This document shows positions 63,437 to 64,000 of a DNA stretch of 64,000 bases, piece after piece; position 1 is the stretch's first letter; each line of letters opens with the position of its first letter. The notes under the pieces were generated by a model. That model saw only the letters and a program-made list of their open reading frames with translations. It was not told the origin of the DNA and made no database searches. Made by a program: the position numbers and the translations under genes. Source of the stretch: an uncultured Rikenellaceae bacterium (GTDB lineage Bacteria; Bacteroidota; Bacteroidia; Bacteroidales; Rikenellaceae); assembly GCA_944415565.1 (NCBI GenBank), contig CALYBQ010000013.1, positions 1 to 64,000 of the forward strand, in the 5' to 3' direction.

Positions 63437-64000
63437 ATGATTGAATATCCGAAAATACCCCGACATATTGCGATTATAATGGACGGCAACGGCCGCTGGG
63501 CTAAAAACCAGGGGCATGACCGACTTTTCGGGCATAAGAACGGGGTCGAAAGTGTCAGGAGTACCATTAACCGGTGCGCGAGTGTCGGGGTGGAGTTTCT
63601 GACCCTTTATGTTTTTTCGGCCGAGAACTGGGGGCGTCCTCAGGACGAGGTGGACGGACTTATGACGTTGTTGTGCCAGAGCGTCAGCAACGAGGTTGAC
63701 GAACTCGTGGCCAACGGTATACGCATGAGGATAATCGGCGACCGTGAGTCCATGCCCGCAGATGTGGTGTCGGCGTTGGAGTGGCTCGAAACCAGAACGG
63801 CCGGGGGTAAGAACCTCACCGTTATGATGGCTATAAACTACGGTTCGCACAACGAGATAACCCGTGCTGCGCGTTTGATAGCTGAGGAGGTGGCTGAGGG
63901 CCGCTACGGCGTGGAGGAAGTTACGTGCGAAAAGATAGCGGAACACCTGTATACCGTCGGATGTCCCGACCCGGACCTTGTGATACGCACGGGTGGCGAA
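63437..64000 (+). CDS. uppS: Isoprenyl transferase (undecaprenyl-PP synthase), partial
   Basis: 188 codons are visible before the window ends; the stop is outside. PRHIAIIMDGNGRWAKNQGH carries the Asp that binds Mg and the pyrophosphate loop, then GHKNGVESVRSTI, LTLYVFSAENWGRP, MRIIGDRESMP, AINYGSHNEITRAAR and the Cys-rich VGCPDPDLVIRTGGE just at the edge. cis-Prenyltransferase that makes undecaprenyl diphosphate for peptidoglycan and capsule carriers. No frameshift in the visible part. Confidence 0.95.
   Translation, partial: MIEYPKIPRHIAIIMDGNGRWAKNQGHDRLFGHKNGVESVRSTINRCASVGVEFLTLYVFSAENWGRPQDEVDGLMTLLCQSVSNEVDELVANGIRMRIIGDRESMPADVVSALEWLETRTAGGKNLTVMMAINYGSHNEITRAARLIAEEVAEGRYGVEEVTCEKIAEHLYTVGCPDPDLVIRTGGE

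Noticed and set aside
1..64000. CRISPR arrays, insertion sequences, rRNA operons, prophage genes
   Set aside because: No regularly spaced repeats, no transposase with DDE motif, no rRNA stretches and no phage structural genes were seen; only one tRNA was found.

Overview
The window looks like a chromosome piece of a gut Bacteroidales, most likely Alistipes or a relative (Rikenellaceae). The reasons are: TAnnTTTG -7 promoter boxes in front of many genes; an Hc1-type histone-like protein; fimbrillin and BT_3987-domain (DUF1735) lipoproteins; a tRNA without encoded CCA next to a chromosomal CCA-adding enzyme; spermidine synthesis through carboxy(nor)spermidine; and a cysteate synthase, the entry enzyme to the sulfonolipids typical of Alistipes and Odoribacter. 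The assignment is inference from gene content; no 16S gene is present.

Layout. 1-2045: a decayed tyrosine recombinase and three small unassigned ORFs, the remnant of a mobile element; two of the ORFs are preceded by near-identical GC hairpins. 2177-2350: the histone-like gene hc1 (minus strand). 2838-13275: a tightly overlapping 13-gene operon for a full type II secretion / type IV pilus-like machine. Its order is membrane-anchored HTH regulator, pseudopilin G, prepilin peptidase O, ATPase E, secretin D, L-like, M-like, lipoprotein, C-like, K-like, I-like, J-like and platform protein F. 13547-22833 and 24223-32966: two paralogous, AT-rich operons. Each holds a secreted YD/RHS cap-like protein, a secreted RHS-core protein with its own variable C-terminal toxin-like domain, and a candidate immunity gene (a polytopic membrane protein in the first, a lipoprotein in the second). 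One toxin domain is glycine-zipper rich, the other carries HEYGH of a zinc peptidase.

The most striking observation is that the secretion operon and both RHS operons start from the same kind of promoter. Each has a TGTTAAGAAAATT box and a TTGTTAAGG box exactly 53 bp apart, followed 51-52 bp later by TAnnTTTG, with no well-placed -33 box. I infer one regulon in which a Bacteroidetes T2SS-like machine may export split, TcB/TcC-like RHS toxins, controlled by an activator that could be the first gene of the machine operon.

33381-36991 is a small accessory patch: an N-terminally truncated AbiH, a winged-helix AlkZ-like protein, a LuxR HTH remnant and an unassigned protein with a possible PD-(D/E)XK nuclease motif. 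From 37472 onward the window is mostly ordinary chromosome: fimbrillin lipoprotein, two MFS transporters, bile-salt/penicillin-type amidase, GH43 lipoprotein, sirtuin, tRNA-Lys, carboxynorspermidine dehydrogenase and decarboxylase with a GNAT between, cysteate synthase, alginate-lyase-like enzyme, GT14, thioesterase, Sua5/TsaC, YebC, lipoprotein, cold-shock protein, YjbR, DUF418 protein, CCA enzyme, two tandem SGNH esterases, pdxJ, nadK and the beginning of uppS, which runs off the right edge.
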